From NCBI RefSeq assembly GCF_003990445.1, contig NZ_REEZ01000002.1:375121-439120 (forward strand): a stretch of DNA of 64,000 nt, given 5' to 3'. The number at the start of each line of letters is the position of its first letter. The stretch's first letter is position 1. The translations under genes and the position numbers were made by a program. The DNA comes from Pararhodobacter zhoushanensis (GTDB lineage: Bacteria; Pseudomonadota; Alphaproteobacteria; Rhodobacterales; Rhodobacteraceae). The notes under the pieces are model-generated. The model saw only the letters and a list, made by a program, of their open reading frames with translations. It was not told where the DNA came from and searched no databases. This document shows positions 27,542-37,111 of the stretch, piece after piece.

Positions 27542-27709
27542 CGGGGGCCTCGGCCTGTGCGGTTTAGCGCCTCAATAGGCGTGCCGCCGCGCGGGGTCAA
27601 CGTCAGCGCCGGGGGCAGGAATCACTTGGCCGCCCCCGGCCGGGGAAAAAATGACACGCCTTGTGGACAGTCCACCGACTTGACTTACTTTTTATCGGTA
27701 TCTCCTTGA

Positions 27710-27726
27710 CGACCCTGATAGGGTCG
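27710..27726. promoter_or_regulatory. inverted repeat in the glyQ / secreted-protein divergent gap
   Basis: CGACCCTgatAGGGTCG is a perfect 7-bp palindrome with 3-base centre, 38 bp before the GTG start of the secreted protein. A shorter one, GTGGAcagTCCAC, is at 27663-27675, and TTGACT at 27679 could be a -35. Possible operator or leader hairpin; no regulator can be named. Confidence 0.35.
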
Positions 27727-27763
27727 CCAGGAATCAAGCCGTTCAATAATTCGTGGAACCGCC

Positions 27764-29611
27764 GTGACAGACCGTATCGTCAAAGTTATTTTCGCCGCTC
27801 TCTTTGCCCTTATCCTTGTGCCCGTTGCGGCACTGGCTCAGGCGACCCATTGGGTCCAAATCGAAGCCCATGCCACCCTGCGCACCGCCGAGGATTTCGC
27901 CACGCGGTATCAGACGCGCATCGGCGGCATCGCCGGGTTCCGCATCGCGGGGGGCTGGTACGCGCTGGCTGTCGGCCCTTTCGCCACCGCCGCCGAGGCT
28001 GAGGCCCGCCGCGCCGAGCTGATCGCCACGCGAGAGATCCGCGAAGACAGCTATGTCACCGACAACGCCATCTACGGCCAGCAGTTCTGGCCGGTTGGCG
28101 GCCAGCCGCCCGTGGTGGCACCGTCGCGTGACGTGACGCAGCCGACGGCACCCGCAGCGCAAGAGCCGGTCGCCGAGGCACCGCAAGAGCCCGTCGTTGC
28201 GCAAGCCGAGACGCCCGTCACGCCGGAGCCGGTCGTCCAAGCCCCGGTCACGCCCCGTGAGCCGACGATTGACGAATTGCCAAACGAACCGCTGGCTCAG
28301 GCGCGCCAGCTGGAACGCGACTGGTCGCGCGAAGACCGGATGGAGATCCAGACCGCCCTGCAATGGTTCGGTTTCTACCGCAGCCTCATCGACGCCGATT
28401 TCGGCCCCGGCACCCGCAACGCGATCGGCAACTGGCAGAGCGCGCGCGACTTCGAGCCGACGGGCTACCTGACCACCCGCCAGCGCGCCGTGCTGCTGAC
28501 CGGCTATGAAAGCGCCGTTGCCCGCTATTCCTTCGGTCCTTTCCGCGATGAAGCCGCCGGGATCGAACTGACCCTGCCGCTGGGCATGGTCGCCTTTGAC
28601 CGCCATGAAGCGCCCTTCTCGCATTTCAACGCGATCAACGGGTCGGGCATGCGCGTGTTGCTGATCAGCCAGGAAGGCTCGCAAAGCACGTTCTATGGTC
28701 TGTATGAAATCCTGCAAACGCTGGAAATCATCCCGCTGGACGGCGAACGTGACCGCTCGCGCGATCGCTTCACCATCACCGGCCGAAGCGCCACGGCGCG
28801 CGCGCAGGTTGAGGCCCGGCTGCAGAACGGCCAGATCAAGGGCTGGATCCTGCTTTGGGGCCCCGAGACGGACGACGACGCCGAAGTGATCATGTCGACC
28901 ATGCGCGACAGCTTCCGCCCGATCGACGGCGTGCTGCCCTCGACGCTGGGCGCGACGGCTTCGACCGTGTCGCGCCGCGACCTGATCGCCGGGCTTGAGG
29001 TCCGCCGCCCGGATCGCTCGCGCTCGGGCTTCTTCGTGGACAGCGTCGGCACCGTGGTGACCACCGCCGAAGCCGTTGCGATGTGCGACCGGGTGACGAT
29101 TGACGAGGCGTACCGCGCCACCGTCCGCTCGGTCGACCCGGCCACCGGCATCACCGTGCTGACGCCGCAAGACCCGCTGGTCCCGCTGGCCTTTGCCCAG
29201 TTCGCACCGAACCCGGCGTCGCTGGGCAGCGAGATCCGCGTGTCGGGCTTCAGCTATCAGGACACGCTGACCCGGCCCATCGTCACCTTCGGCCAGCTCA
29301 GCGAGATGACCGGCCTCGACGGCGAAGCCAACCTGCGCCGCCTGACGCTCAGCGCCCAACCCGGCGACTCGGGCGGCCCGGTGTTCGACAGCAACGGCGC
29401 GGTGATCGGCATGCTGCTGCCGCGCACCGAAACCCCGGGGCGCATGCTGCCCGACGACGTCAACTTCGCCGTCGACGGCGCTGCCATCCAGTCCGCGCTG
29501 ACCGCCGGCGGGGCCACCCCCAGCGTGAGCCGCACGACCTCGCCGATGTCAGCCGAAATGCTGACGCGCATGTCGGCGGACCTGACGGTGCTGGTGTCCT
29601 GCTGGAACTGA
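27764..29611 (+). CDS. secreted SPOR-like / peptidoglycan-binding protein with degenerate trypsin-like domain
   Basis: A 615-residue exported protein. Signal peptide residues 1-26 (cut after AALAQA), SPOR-like segment about 27-88, Pro/Ala/Glu-rich linker 115-180, peptidoglycan-binding domain about 188-246 (QTALQWFGFYRSLIDADFGP), then a trypsin/DegP-like domain about 400-580. The nucleophile motif QPGDSGGPV is intact (Ser536), but the histidine box reads GTVVTTAEAV with Glu436 where proteases have His, and the Asp box reads GITVLTP. So it is probably a pseudoprotease or uses another chemistry. GTG start at 27764. Role at the cell wall is inference. Confidence 0.82.
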   Translation: MTDRIVKVIFAALFALILVPVAALAQATHWVQIEAHATLRTAEDFATRYQTRIGGIAGFRIAGGWYALAVGPFATAAEAEARRAELIATREIREDSYVTDNAIYGQQFWPVGGQPPVVAPSRDVTQPTAPAAQEPVAEAPQEPVVAQAETPVTPEPVVQAPVTPREPTIDELPNEPLAQARQLERDWSREDRMEIQTALQWFGFYRSLIDADFGPGTRNAIGNWQSARDFEPTGYLTTRQRAVLLTGYESAVARYSFGPFRDEAAGIELTLPLGMVAFDRHEAPFSHFNAINGSGMRVLLISQEGSQSTFYGLYEILQTLEIIPLDGERDRSRDRFTITGRSATARAQVEARLQNGQIKGWILLWGPETDDDAEVIMSTMRDSFRPIDGVLPSTLGATASTVSRRDLIAGLEVRRPDRSRSGFFVDSVGTVVTTAEAVAMCDRVTIDEAYRATVRSVDPATGITVLTPQDPLVPLAFAQFAPNPASLGSEIRVSGFSYQDTLTRPIVTFGQLSEMTGLDGEANLRRLTLSAQPGDSGGPVFDSNGAVIGMLLPRTETPGRMLPDDVNFAVDGAAIQSALTAGGATPSVSRTTSPMSAEMLTRMSADLTVLVSCWN

Positions 29612-29689
29612 CCGGGCAACGGGAGCAGCGCGCGCGCGTCGCTCCCACCCACCCCCCGCTCGCGCGCCCTCGCTTTCTTGGTCAGGGCA

Positions 29690-29728
29690 TCGCGGAGCGA
29701 GAGGCCGGGGTGAGTATTTGAGACAAGA
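29690..29728 (-). repeat. degenerate intergenic repeat, copy H
   Basis: Minus-strand reading contains CATCTTGTCTCAAATACTCA, close to the leading part of copy B (CATCTTGTCGCAAATACTC), but the following hairpins are weak. It faces copy D head-to-head across a terminator. Confidence 0.4.
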
Positions 29729-29733
29729 TGAAA

Positions 29734-29763
29734 AGGCGCGGTCCGCAAGGGCCGCGCCTCTTT
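29734..29763 (+). terminator. intrinsic terminator after the secreted protein
   Basis: AGGCGCGG (29734-29741) pairs with CCGCGCCT (29752-29759), 10-base loop, followed by CTTTC. It lies 122 bp after the stop at 29611 and can serve that gene. Confidence 0.6.
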
Positions 29764-29787
29764 CATGAACCTGACAACTTTATGCTT

Positions 29788-29851
29788 CAAATATCCTGGG
29801 GGGTGAATTTGGCGAAGCCAAAGAGGGGGGCAACGCCCCCCTGCCCGGTCG
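29788..29851 (+). repeat. intergenic double-hairpin repeat, copy D
   Basis: AAATATCCTGGGGGGTGAA followed by hairpin TTTGGC-gaa-GCCAAA and then AGGGGGGC-aac-GCCCCCCT. Best-formed copy of the family. It sits 48 bp from the DUF1203 stop, between convergent genes. Confidence 0.82.
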
Positions 29852-29898
29852 CCCGAGGGCGCGGCGGCGACAGCCGTCTCGGCCAAGGGCGAAACCCC

Positions 29899-30375
29899 TC
29901 ACCCGTCGCCGCGCTCGACGCGCACGTGGTAACAGTTGTTGCTGGCCGAGCGGACATGCACAAACGCAATATCGTCACGCGCAAGCAAGTCGGCGCAACG
30001 CTCGATGATCCGGTCGGTCGGGGTTACGGCCCCCGTGCCATAAACGATCCGCTCATCGGCTGAGTAGCCGCGCACGATATACGCGGGCGCTGTCAGGAAC
30101 GGCGGCAGGCTGCGCGACGGTGCAGCGCCGGGCACCTCATCCGCGGCCAGAAAAAGCGGGCCGGTTTCGGTATAGGGGTTCAGCCCCTCGAACGGGCGGT
30201 GGCCAACGACCAGATAGGCGCTGCCCTCGGGCAGGCGCTCAAGCGTATGGCGGCACGGAACGCCATCGCCGGGTTGGACGACACGGCGTTCGGGCGGCTG
30301 CCCGTTGGAATCGAGCCCACCCCGGCGGTAATGCGCGACGATGGCATCGGAGAGCGGAAGGAAGATCGGGTGCAT
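29899..30375 (-). CDS. DUF1203 family protein
   Basis: A 158-residue soluble protein matching DUF1203: YLVVGHRPFEGLNPYTETGPLFL in the middle and a C-terminal FVHVRSASNNCYHVRVERG, the most conserved element of the family. Function unknown. GAGG precedes ATG 30375. It sits 71 bp after the trkH stop on the same strand and may be co-transcribed with it. Confidence 0.85.
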   Translation of the reverse strand: MHPIFLPLSDAIVAHYRRGGLDSNGQPPERRVVQPGDGVPCRHTLERLPEGSAYLVVGHRPFEGLNPYTETGPLFLAADEVPGAAPSRSLPPFLTAPAYIVRGYSADERIVYGTGAVTPTDRIIERCADLLARDDIAFVHVRSASNNCYHVRVERGDG

Positions 30376-30446
30376 GAGAGCCTCAAGGTTGCGACGCCCT
30401 TCTTGTGCCGCTCACCTCCCTCTCCAGCGACCCGGAAGTTGCGCAT

Positions 30447-31895
30447 TCAGCCGCGCCAGAAGCGCGGCAGCACCAGCACCAGCACCGCGACCATCTCAAG
30501 CCGCCCCATCATCATCGCCCCGATCATCAGCCATTTGGCGAAGACGGGAAACTCGTTCATCGCGCCCGTCGGACCCACTTCACTGCCCCAGGCCGGGCCG
30601 ACGTTGCAGATCGAGGTCCAGGCAGCCGTAAACGCCGTGCGCATGTCCAGCCCGGCAAGCGACAGAAGAACCGTCAGCACACCGAATCCGACGACAAAGG
30701 CAGTGAACATGACCACCACCGACACAACGACTTCTTCATCCAGCCGGCGCCCGTCCAGATGCAGCGGGATCACCCGGTTGGGATAGACCAGCTGTTTGAG
30801 CTGCGCCTTGATCGCCTCGAACAGCACCAGATAGCGGAAGACCTTGATCGAGCATCCGGTCGAGGCCGTGCAGGCGCCGATAAACCCGGCCACCACCAGC
30901 ACAAGGATCGGAAAATCGCCCCAGGCGGACACATCGGCGCTGCCAAATCCAGTCCCCGAGAACATCGACACCACGTTGAACGCAGACTCGCGGAACATGC
31001 CCTCGACAGCCGTATCCTCGCGCAGCAGCCGGAAGGCGAAAACCGCGCCGATCGCATAGAGCGTCCAGCGGAAATAGGCGCGGATCTGGATGTCGTTGAA
31101 CAGGGGCCGGTACGAGCCATTGATGAATTGCAGGTAGCGGATAAAGGGCAACCCGGCCAGCCACATGAAGATCACGCAGACCCAGTGCGCGGCACTGTCA
31201 TAAAGCGCAAACGAGGTATCACGGGTGGAAAAGCCGCCGGTCGACAGCGTGGTGAGCGCGTGGTTGACCGCGTCAAAGACGCTCATCCCGGTGAGCACAT
31301 AAGCCGCCGCGCACAGGATGGTCAGACCCGCGTAGATCTGGAGCAGCATCCAGCTGATATCGGCAGCGCGCGGCAGCACCTTGCCCATGGTGTCAAAGCC
31401 CTCGGACCGGAAGTGCTGCATCCCGCCGACCTTCATCACCGGCAGAAAGATCAGCGCGACCAGCACGATGCCCAACCCGCCCAGCCATTGCAGGGTCGAG
31501 CGCCAGAGCAAAATCCCCGGCGGCATCGCGTCCAGCCCCGTAAACACCGTTGAGCCAGTCGTGGTGATGCCCGACATCGCCTCGAAAATCGCATCGGTCC
31601 AGTGGATGTGGTCGAGCGCCATCTCGAAAGGGATGGCACCAAAAACGGGCAGCACCGTCCAGCTGAGCGTGGTGACCAGAAACGACTGGCGCAGCGTGAG
31701 CCCCGAGCCCTGGGCATTGGAGGTCGCCAGAATAAGCAACCCGCCCGCGACCACGGTAATAAAGGCGGAAATCATGAACACCCGCCAATCCGGGTTGCCC
31801 GCCCAGAAATCGACGATGGCGGGGACGATCATGATCATTCCCAGTGCCGCGAGCAGCCAGCCAATGATGTTCGCAACGGGGCGGATATCGATCAT
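30447..31895 (-). CDS. trkH: TrkH family potassium uptake protein
   Basis: A 482-residue integral membrane subunit of the Trk/Ktr potassium transporter. The four pore-loop glycine motifs are recognisable, for example AMSGITTTGSTVF, TTLSTGGFSTRD, MFSGTGFGSADVS and ICNVGPAWGSEVGPTG. It needs a TrkA-type RCK subunit, which is not in this window. ATG 31895, with the PfkB gene ending 31 bp upstream on the same strand. Confidence 0.95.
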   Translation of the reverse strand: MIDIRPVANIIGWLLAALGMIMIVPAIVDFWAGNPDWRVFMISAFITVVAGGLLILATSNAQGSGLTLRQSFLVTTLSWTVLPVFGAIPFEMALDHIHWTDAIFEAMSGITTTGSTVFTGLDAMPPGILLWRSTLQWLGGLGIVLVALIFLPVMKVGGMQHFRSEGFDTMGKVLPRAADISWMLLQIYAGLTILCAAAYVLTGMSVFDAVNHALTTLSTGGFSTRDTSFALYDSAAHWVCVIFMWLAGLPFIRYLQFINGSYRPLFNDIQIRAYFRWTLYAIGAVFAFRLLREDTAVEGMFRESAFNVVSMFSGTGFGSADVSAWGDFPILVLVVAGFIGACTASTGCSIKVFRYLVLFEAIKAQLKQLVYPNRVIPLHLDGRRLDEEVVVSVVVMFTAFVVGFGVLTVLLSLAGLDMRTAFTAAWTSICNVGPAWGSEVGPTGAMNEFPVFAKWLMIGAMMMGRLEMVAVLVLVLPRFWRG

Positions 31896-31926
31896 GAGAA
31901 ACCCTTGGCCGGGAGCCCGGAAACTG

Positions 31927-32886
31927 TCAAGCGCGCCGCAGGGTACAGCGGGGTGTCAGGGTGGCTGCGTCTTCGGCGCGACACAGTTCGGTGCCCGGCG
32001 TCATCACCGCTGCAGCCGCCGCGGCGGTGCCTGCTCGCAGGGCCGTGGCCCAGTCTTCACCCCGCGCCAGCGACAGGCCGAAACCGGCGGTGAAACTGTC
32101 GCCTGCGCCGATCCTGGAGACCACAGCAACGTCGGGCGGCTGGCAGTGCAGGCGGGTGTCGGCAGCAGCAAGAACCGAGCCTTCGGCCCCACGTGCGACA
32201 ACGACGCAGCCCGCAACACCCGCCGCGACCAGTGAGGCGGCGAAGTCGAGGCTGGCCGAGACATCGGGCAGCGGATGCCCGGTGAGGGCCTCGGATTCCG
32301 CCTGATCCATGCGCAGGACGGCGGGCATCGCGTCGCTCTCGGGCGCAGCGACGAGGCGCTGCAGGGCGGGGCCGGACGTGTCGATGATAAGCCGCGCCCC
32401 TGCGCCCATCTGCCGCGCCAGCGCCTGCGGGAAGCTGTCGCGCATGCCGGGCGGCTGGCTGCCGCTGAGCACGACCACCGCGCCAGGGCCAATCAGCGCC
32501 GCCTCTTGCACGATCGCCGCCAGCATCGCGGCTTCCATTGCGGCGTTCCAGTCAGGGCCGGGCATCTGAAAGCGGTATTGTTCGCCGGTTTGCAGATCAT
32601 TCACCGCAAGGCTCTGCCGTGTTTCGCCGTCCACAGCGACAGTGCGCAGTGACACACCGCTGCCCGTCAGTAGCGCCGCGATCTGCGCCCCCGCCCTACC
32701 GCCCAGCGCCGCCAGCGCGCGCGGCTCGCCGCCCAGCTTGGCCGCCGCGCGGGCGACGTTCAGCCCACCGCCGCCGGGCTCGTAGCGCGGCGCGCCCATG
32801 CGCAGCTTGGGGCCGGGCAGGACATGATCAACCGCGCCGCTGACATCCAGCGCCGGGTTCAGGGTCACGGTGAGAAGATGGGTCAT
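31927..32886 (-). CDS. PfkB family kinase, 1-phosphofructokinase-like
   Basis: A 319-residue ribokinase-fold sugar kinase. N-terminal TLNPALDVSG and YEPGGGGLNVARAAAKLGG match the 1-phosphofructokinase/6-phosphofructokinase-2/tagatose-6-phosphate kinase branch, and the catalytic motif GAGDSFTAGF (260-269, Asp263) is intact. It likely phosphorylates a hexose phosphate. No PTS or fructose genes are nearby, so Pfk-2-like use of fructose-6-phosphate is as likely as FruK. Confidence 0.9.
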   Translation of the reverse strand: MTHLLTVTLNPALDVSGAVDHVLPGPKLRMGAPRYEPGGGGLNVARAAAKLGGEPRALAALGGRAGAQIAALLTGSGVSLRTVAVDGETRQSLAVNDLQTGEQYRFQMPGPDWNAAMEAAMLAAIVQEAALIGPGAVVVLSGSQPPGMRDSFPQALARQMGAGARLIIDTSGPALQRLVAAPESDAMPAVLRMDQAESEALTGHPLPDVSASLDFAASLVAAGVAGCVVVARGAEGSVLAAADTRLHCQPPDVAVVSRIGAGDSFTAGFGLSLARGEDWATALRAGTAAAAAAVMTPGTELCRAEDAATLTPRCTLRRA

Positions 32887-32936
32887 CGCGGGCAGCGCCA
32901 GTCAGGAGACGTTGCCGCCATCCTACCCTTCTGCGC

Positions 32937-32960
32937 GCCCGCCCGAAAGCCCGGGCGGGC
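32937..32960 (-). terminator. hairpin after folE2
   Basis: GCCCGCCC (32937-32944) pairs with GGGCGGGC (32953-32960), 8-base loop, 11 bp downstream of the folE2 stop on the minus strand. No strong U-run. Confidence 0.5.
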
Positions 32961-32970
32961 AGTCATGCGA

Positions 32971-34074
<1,104 letters not shown>

Positions 34075-34175
34075 CCTAGCCCCCCACGACTGGCGCCCGC
34101 GTAACCTAAGAGCAAAACGCGGAATTTCAACGTGTATACGCCGCGAGCGCCGCCATGGATCATCCAGACCGACGA

Positions 34176-35375
34176 TTACCCCTGCGACAGCGTCGCATTC
34201 AACGATGCGATCAGATCGTTCAGCAGGTCGTCGGCGTCTTCCAGCCCCACGGAAAGGCGAATCAGGCCCGGCGTGATGCCCAGAAGCACCTTTTGATCGG
34301 CGGGCAGACGCTGGTGGGTGGTGGTGGCCGGGTGCGTGGCGATCGAACGCGCATCGCCAAGGTTGTTCGAGATCAGGACAACCTGCAGGGCGTTCATGAA
34401 TACAAAGGCCGCGTCCTTGCCACCTTTGAGGTCAAAGGCAAGCACCGTGCCCGGCCCCGACATGGTCGCCACCGCGGTCGCGTGCTGCGGATGGCTGGGC
34501 AGGCCGGGGAACAGGACCGAGGCAATCGCGGGATGGCCTTCGAGCTTTTCGGCCAGCGTCTGCGCCGTGGCGGCCTGCGCCTTGACCCGCAGGTCCAGCG
34601 TGGTCAGGCCGTTGAGCAAGACCCAGGCGTTGAACGGGCTCATCGCGCCGCCGGTGTGCTTCATGTAGGGCTCGATCCGGCCGCGGATCACCTCACGCGT
34701 GCCGCAGATCACCCCGCCCAGACAGCGGCCCTGCCCGTCGATATGCTTGGTCGCCGAATAGACCACGATGTCGGCGCCGTGCTGAACCGCTTGGCTGAAG
34801 GTCGGCGTGGCGAAAGCGTTATCGACCACCACCAGCGCCCCGGCTTTGTGGGCCAGTGCGCAGACTTTCGGCAGGTCGATGACCTCAAGCGTCGGATTTG
34901 ACACGCTTTCCAGAAAGACCACCTGCGCGGGCGTGGCCAACGCGGCCTGCCATTGCGCCAGATCGCGCCCATCGACGAACTCGACCTTGACGCCGTAGCG
35001 GCCCAGCACTTCCTCCAGAACATAAAGGCACGAGCCAAACAGCGCCCGGCTCGCCACGACCCGGTCCCCGGATTTCAGCAAGGCGGTCAGCGCGCCCGAC
35101 ACCGCCGCCATGCCGCTGGCGGTGGCAAAGGCGTCTTCAGTGCCCTCGATGGCGGCGATACGGTCCTCAAAGGCGGCGGTGGTCGGGTTGCCATAGCGCG
35201 CGTAGATGAACTCATCCGCGCCCGACTTGATGAACCGCGCCTCGGCGGTTTCGGCGTCGGGATAGGCAAAGCCCTGAGTGAGATAAATCGCCTCGGCCAT
35301 TTCGCCATACTGGCTGCGCCGGACGCCACCATGCACCGCGATGGTGCGCTTGTTCCATTTGCTCTGCGGGTTCAT
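34176..35375 (-). CDS. metZ: O-succinylhomoserine sulfhydrylase
   Basis: A 399-residue PLP enzyme of the Cys/Met metabolism family that makes homocysteine from O-succinylhomoserine and sulfide. Motifs: EFIYARYGNPTTAAFEDRIA, the PLP lysine in VVYSATKHIDGQGR and SNNLGDARSIATHPATTTHQ. The GQGR and ILPATTTH-like features favour MetZ over cystathionine enzymes. I choose ATG 35375 because homologues begin near MNPQSKWNKRT and because a SAM-II riboswitch occupies the leader; a longer reading would run into the riboswitch. Confidence 0.95.
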   Translation of the reverse strand: MNPQSKWNKRTIAVHGGVRRSQYGEMAEAIYLTQGFAYPDAETAEARFIKSGADEFIYARYGNPTTAAFEDRIAAIEGTEDAFATASGMAAVSGALTALLKSGDRVVASRALFGSCLYVLEEVLGRYGVKVEFVDGRDLAQWQAALATPAQVVFLESVSNPTLEVIDLPKVCALAHKAGALVVVDNAFATPTFSQAVQHGADIVVYSATKHIDGQGRCLGGVICGTREVIRGRIEPYMKHTGGAMSPFNAWVLLNGLTTLDLRVKAQAATAQTLAEKLEGHPAIASVLFPGLPSHPQHATAVATMSGPGTVLAFDLKGGKDAAFVFMNALQVVLISNNLGDARSIATHPATTTHQRLPADQKVLLGITPGLIRLSVGLEDADDLLNDLIASLNATLSQG

Positions 35376-35452
35376 GAGCTCTGCCCCTCTGCGGTCACGC
35401 CGCGCTGTCCGAAACCGGCACGAGGGGGCCTGTCGCATGCGACGCGGCCCTG

Positions 35453-35505
35453 CCTCTTTAGCGGTTTCTTTATTGTGGGCCGCAAGCCGGCACAAAGCCC
35501 CACAT
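35453..35505 (-). promoter_or_regulatory. SAM-II riboswitch in the metZ leader
   Basis: On the minus strand the leader has a P1 stem GTGGG (in 35497-35503) with CCCAC (35475-35479), the invariant CGGCTTGCGGCC region in the loop, an A-rich linker AATAAAGAAACC, and the conserved 3' CGCTAAAGAGG (35453-35463) that forms the pseudoknot. Order and spacing match the alphaproteobacterial metA/SAM-II class. It lies about 78 nt before the start codon. Binding of S-adenosylmethionine normally turns such genes off, here homocysteine synthesis. Confidence 0.85.
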
Positions 35506-35687
35506 GGGGGATCGCATAAGCCCAAAACCCGGTTCAGGTCAATGCTGGCGGCGCTCCCGCGCCGCATTTCGGTCCTTTTGCGCCAAAAGCCTGACCCGAC
35601 ATCGCCCTGCAATCACCCGCGACCTGCCCCCGAATCGCCCGTTTTGGCCCGTTAAACAGAGAGACGAGAAAAGAACAGCGGGAATAG

Positions 35688-36131
35688 ATGGCTATGAAAA
35701 CCACACAACACCCCTTCTTTCGAGACGAGTTCGGGGGCACGTCGGTCAACGCAATCGCGCTGTCGGCGTCGGTGTTTGCGGCGGCTGTGTTCGGCTTTGG
35801 GCGGGTGATCGACAATGCGCAGGCCCAAACCGCCATGCAGACCGAGGTCGCGCTGACCCTGCCGCTGGCCGACCTGCGCATGACCGACCCGGCCCGCGCC
35901 GAAGTGCAATCTGCCCTGCGCGCGATGAGCGCGACCGATCTCAGCCTGACCTACGCCCGGATCGCCGCCACGTTCCGCGACTATATCGGTCAGGATGACC
36001 TGTCCGTCGCCCGAGCGCTGGTGGACTATGCCGTGCTGGCCGAGGCCGAGCTCGTCAGCCGCAACATCCTGCGCCCTTCGGGCACCGAAAGCGCGCGCGA
36101 GATGCTGACGACCTACGAGCTGGTTTTGTGA
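35688..36131 (+). CDS. small membrane-anchored protein with pilin-like N-terminus
   Basis: A 147-residue protein of no family I recognise. The N-terminus HPFFRDEFGGTSVNAIALSA followed by a hydrophobic helix (about residues 20-38) resembles the Flp/TadE pattern, in which FxxDExGxT precedes the helix. The rest is Ala/Leu-rich and helical, with no cysteines. It is divergent from metZ and convergent with the septation protein gene. ATG 35688 or the next in-frame ATG at 35694. Whether it is processed as a pilin-like protein is inference. Confidence 0.65.
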   Translation: MAMKTTQHPFFRDEFGGTSVNAIALSASVFAAAVFGFGRVIDNAQAQTAMQTEVALTLPLADLRMTDPARAEVQSALRAMSATDLSLTYARIAATFRDYIGQDDLSVARALVDYAVLAEAELVSRNILRPSGTESAREMLTTYELVL

Positions 36132-36141
36132 TCCGGCGGGC

Positions 36142-36744
36142 TCAACGCTCGCCGATCCAATGCTTTTCGATCAGCTTGTAGTTGGCCATCAGGAAGACGA
36201 ACATCACCGCCATCTGGCCGAACGTGTCCCACAACACATAGGTATCTGTCGAAAAATTGCGCCAGACGACTTCGTTCATCGCGGCGAAGGCAATGAAGAA
36301 CCACGCCATCCGGCGGGTGAGGATCATCCAGCCCTCGCGGTCCAGCGGCAACGCCTGATCGAGCACAAACGCCAGCCACGACTGGCCGCGCCACAGGCCG
36401 ATGAACAGCAGGATGCCGAACAGGCCAAAGATGAAGGTACTCTTCATCTTGAACACCCGCTCGTCGTTGAACAGCACCGTACCCAGGCCCAGCACAATCA
36501 CCAAAATCAGCGTGACCACCTGCATCCGGCTGAGCCGCCCGGTCAGCAACCGCATGGTGATGGTCGAGGCAATCTGCAGCGGCACGAAAGCGATGACCGC
36601 CACAACGAAACCGGCATACTCGCGCCCGGCCAAGACCACGGTCGCATCGCGCATCCACAGATAGACGCCCAGGAACACCAGCAGCGGTCCGAATTCCAAC
36701 AGCTGCTTGACCAGCGCCGAGGGTTGCTTGCGGGGTTCGGACAT
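36142..36744 (-). CDS. yciB: septation protein A (YciB family)
   Basis: A 200-residue membrane protein with about six spans. Typical segments are KQLLEFGPLLVFLGVYLWM, STFIFGLFGILLFIGLWRGQS and the C-terminal NEVVWRNFSTDTYVLWDTFG, matching YciB/IspZ, a widely conserved inner-membrane protein linked to cell-envelope integrity and, in Shigella, to intracellular septation. I start at ATG 36744 because the longer frame adds a low-complexity leader. The stop is 10 bp from the convergent small gene. Confidence 0.92.
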   Translation of the reverse strand: MSEPRKQPSALVKQLLEFGPLLVFLGVYLWMRDATVVLAGREYAGFVVAVIAFVPLQIASTITMRLLTGRLSRMQVVTLILVIVLGLGTVLFNDERVFKMKSTFIFGLFGILLFIGLWRGQSWLAFVLDQALPLDREGWMILTRRMAWFFIAFAAMNEVVWRNFSTDTYVLWDTFGQMAVMFVFLMANYKLIEKHWIGER

Positions 36745-36823
36745 GGGGACTCCAGCTGAGATTTCGGCGCCATGTGACCCGAGAGAGGCCCCCAATGCAA
36801 GGCTGGCCGGATCACGGGTACGT

Positions 36824-36907
36824 CGGGGGGCTGCTCGCCCCCTCGCTAGAAGAGGGAGCACGCTCCCCCTTCTGGACTTCCCCCGTGGATATTTTCAGAC
36901 AGAAAAT
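36824..36907 (-). repeat. intergenic double-hairpin repeat, copy E
   Basis: Minus-strand reading starts ATTTTCTGTCTGAAAATATCC (its first 20 bases resemble copy A), then ACGGGGG, a hairpin AGAAGGGGGAGCGTGCTCCC-like, and a final GGGGGCGAGCAGCCCCCC. It lies head-to-head with copy F, 34 bp away, in the gap 36745-37111 that holds no gene. Confidence 0.75.
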
Positions 36908-36941
36908 GAAACAAGGTTAACGAACCCTTATCATCTGTCTC

Positions 36942-36997
36942 CAAATATCCTGGGGGGTGAATTCGGCGCCAGCCGAAGAGGGGGGCAAGGCCCCCCT
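36942..36997 (+). repeat. intergenic double-hairpin repeat, copy F
   Basis: CAAATATCCTGGGGGGTGAA, then TTCGGC-gcca-GCCGAA and GGGGGGC-aag-GCCCCCC. Compared with copy D the first stem changes on both arms (TTTGGC/GCCAAA to TTCGGC/GCCGAA), a compensatory pattern. Confidence 0.82.
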
Positions 36998-37111
36998 ACC
37001 CCGTCACACCCACGTGAGCGTTTCGAGCGGCGCAAGCGGCCAAGAGTATAGGCCTCGGCGCCGAGGCAGGGTACACTGCAACGCACCGCTCAGCCACCAA
37101 AGGACCGCGTG

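Noticed and set aside
27663-27675. Short palindrome GTGGAcagTCCAC as a specific operator
   Set aside because: Five-bp arms are expected by chance in GC-rich DNA, and no regulator is linked.
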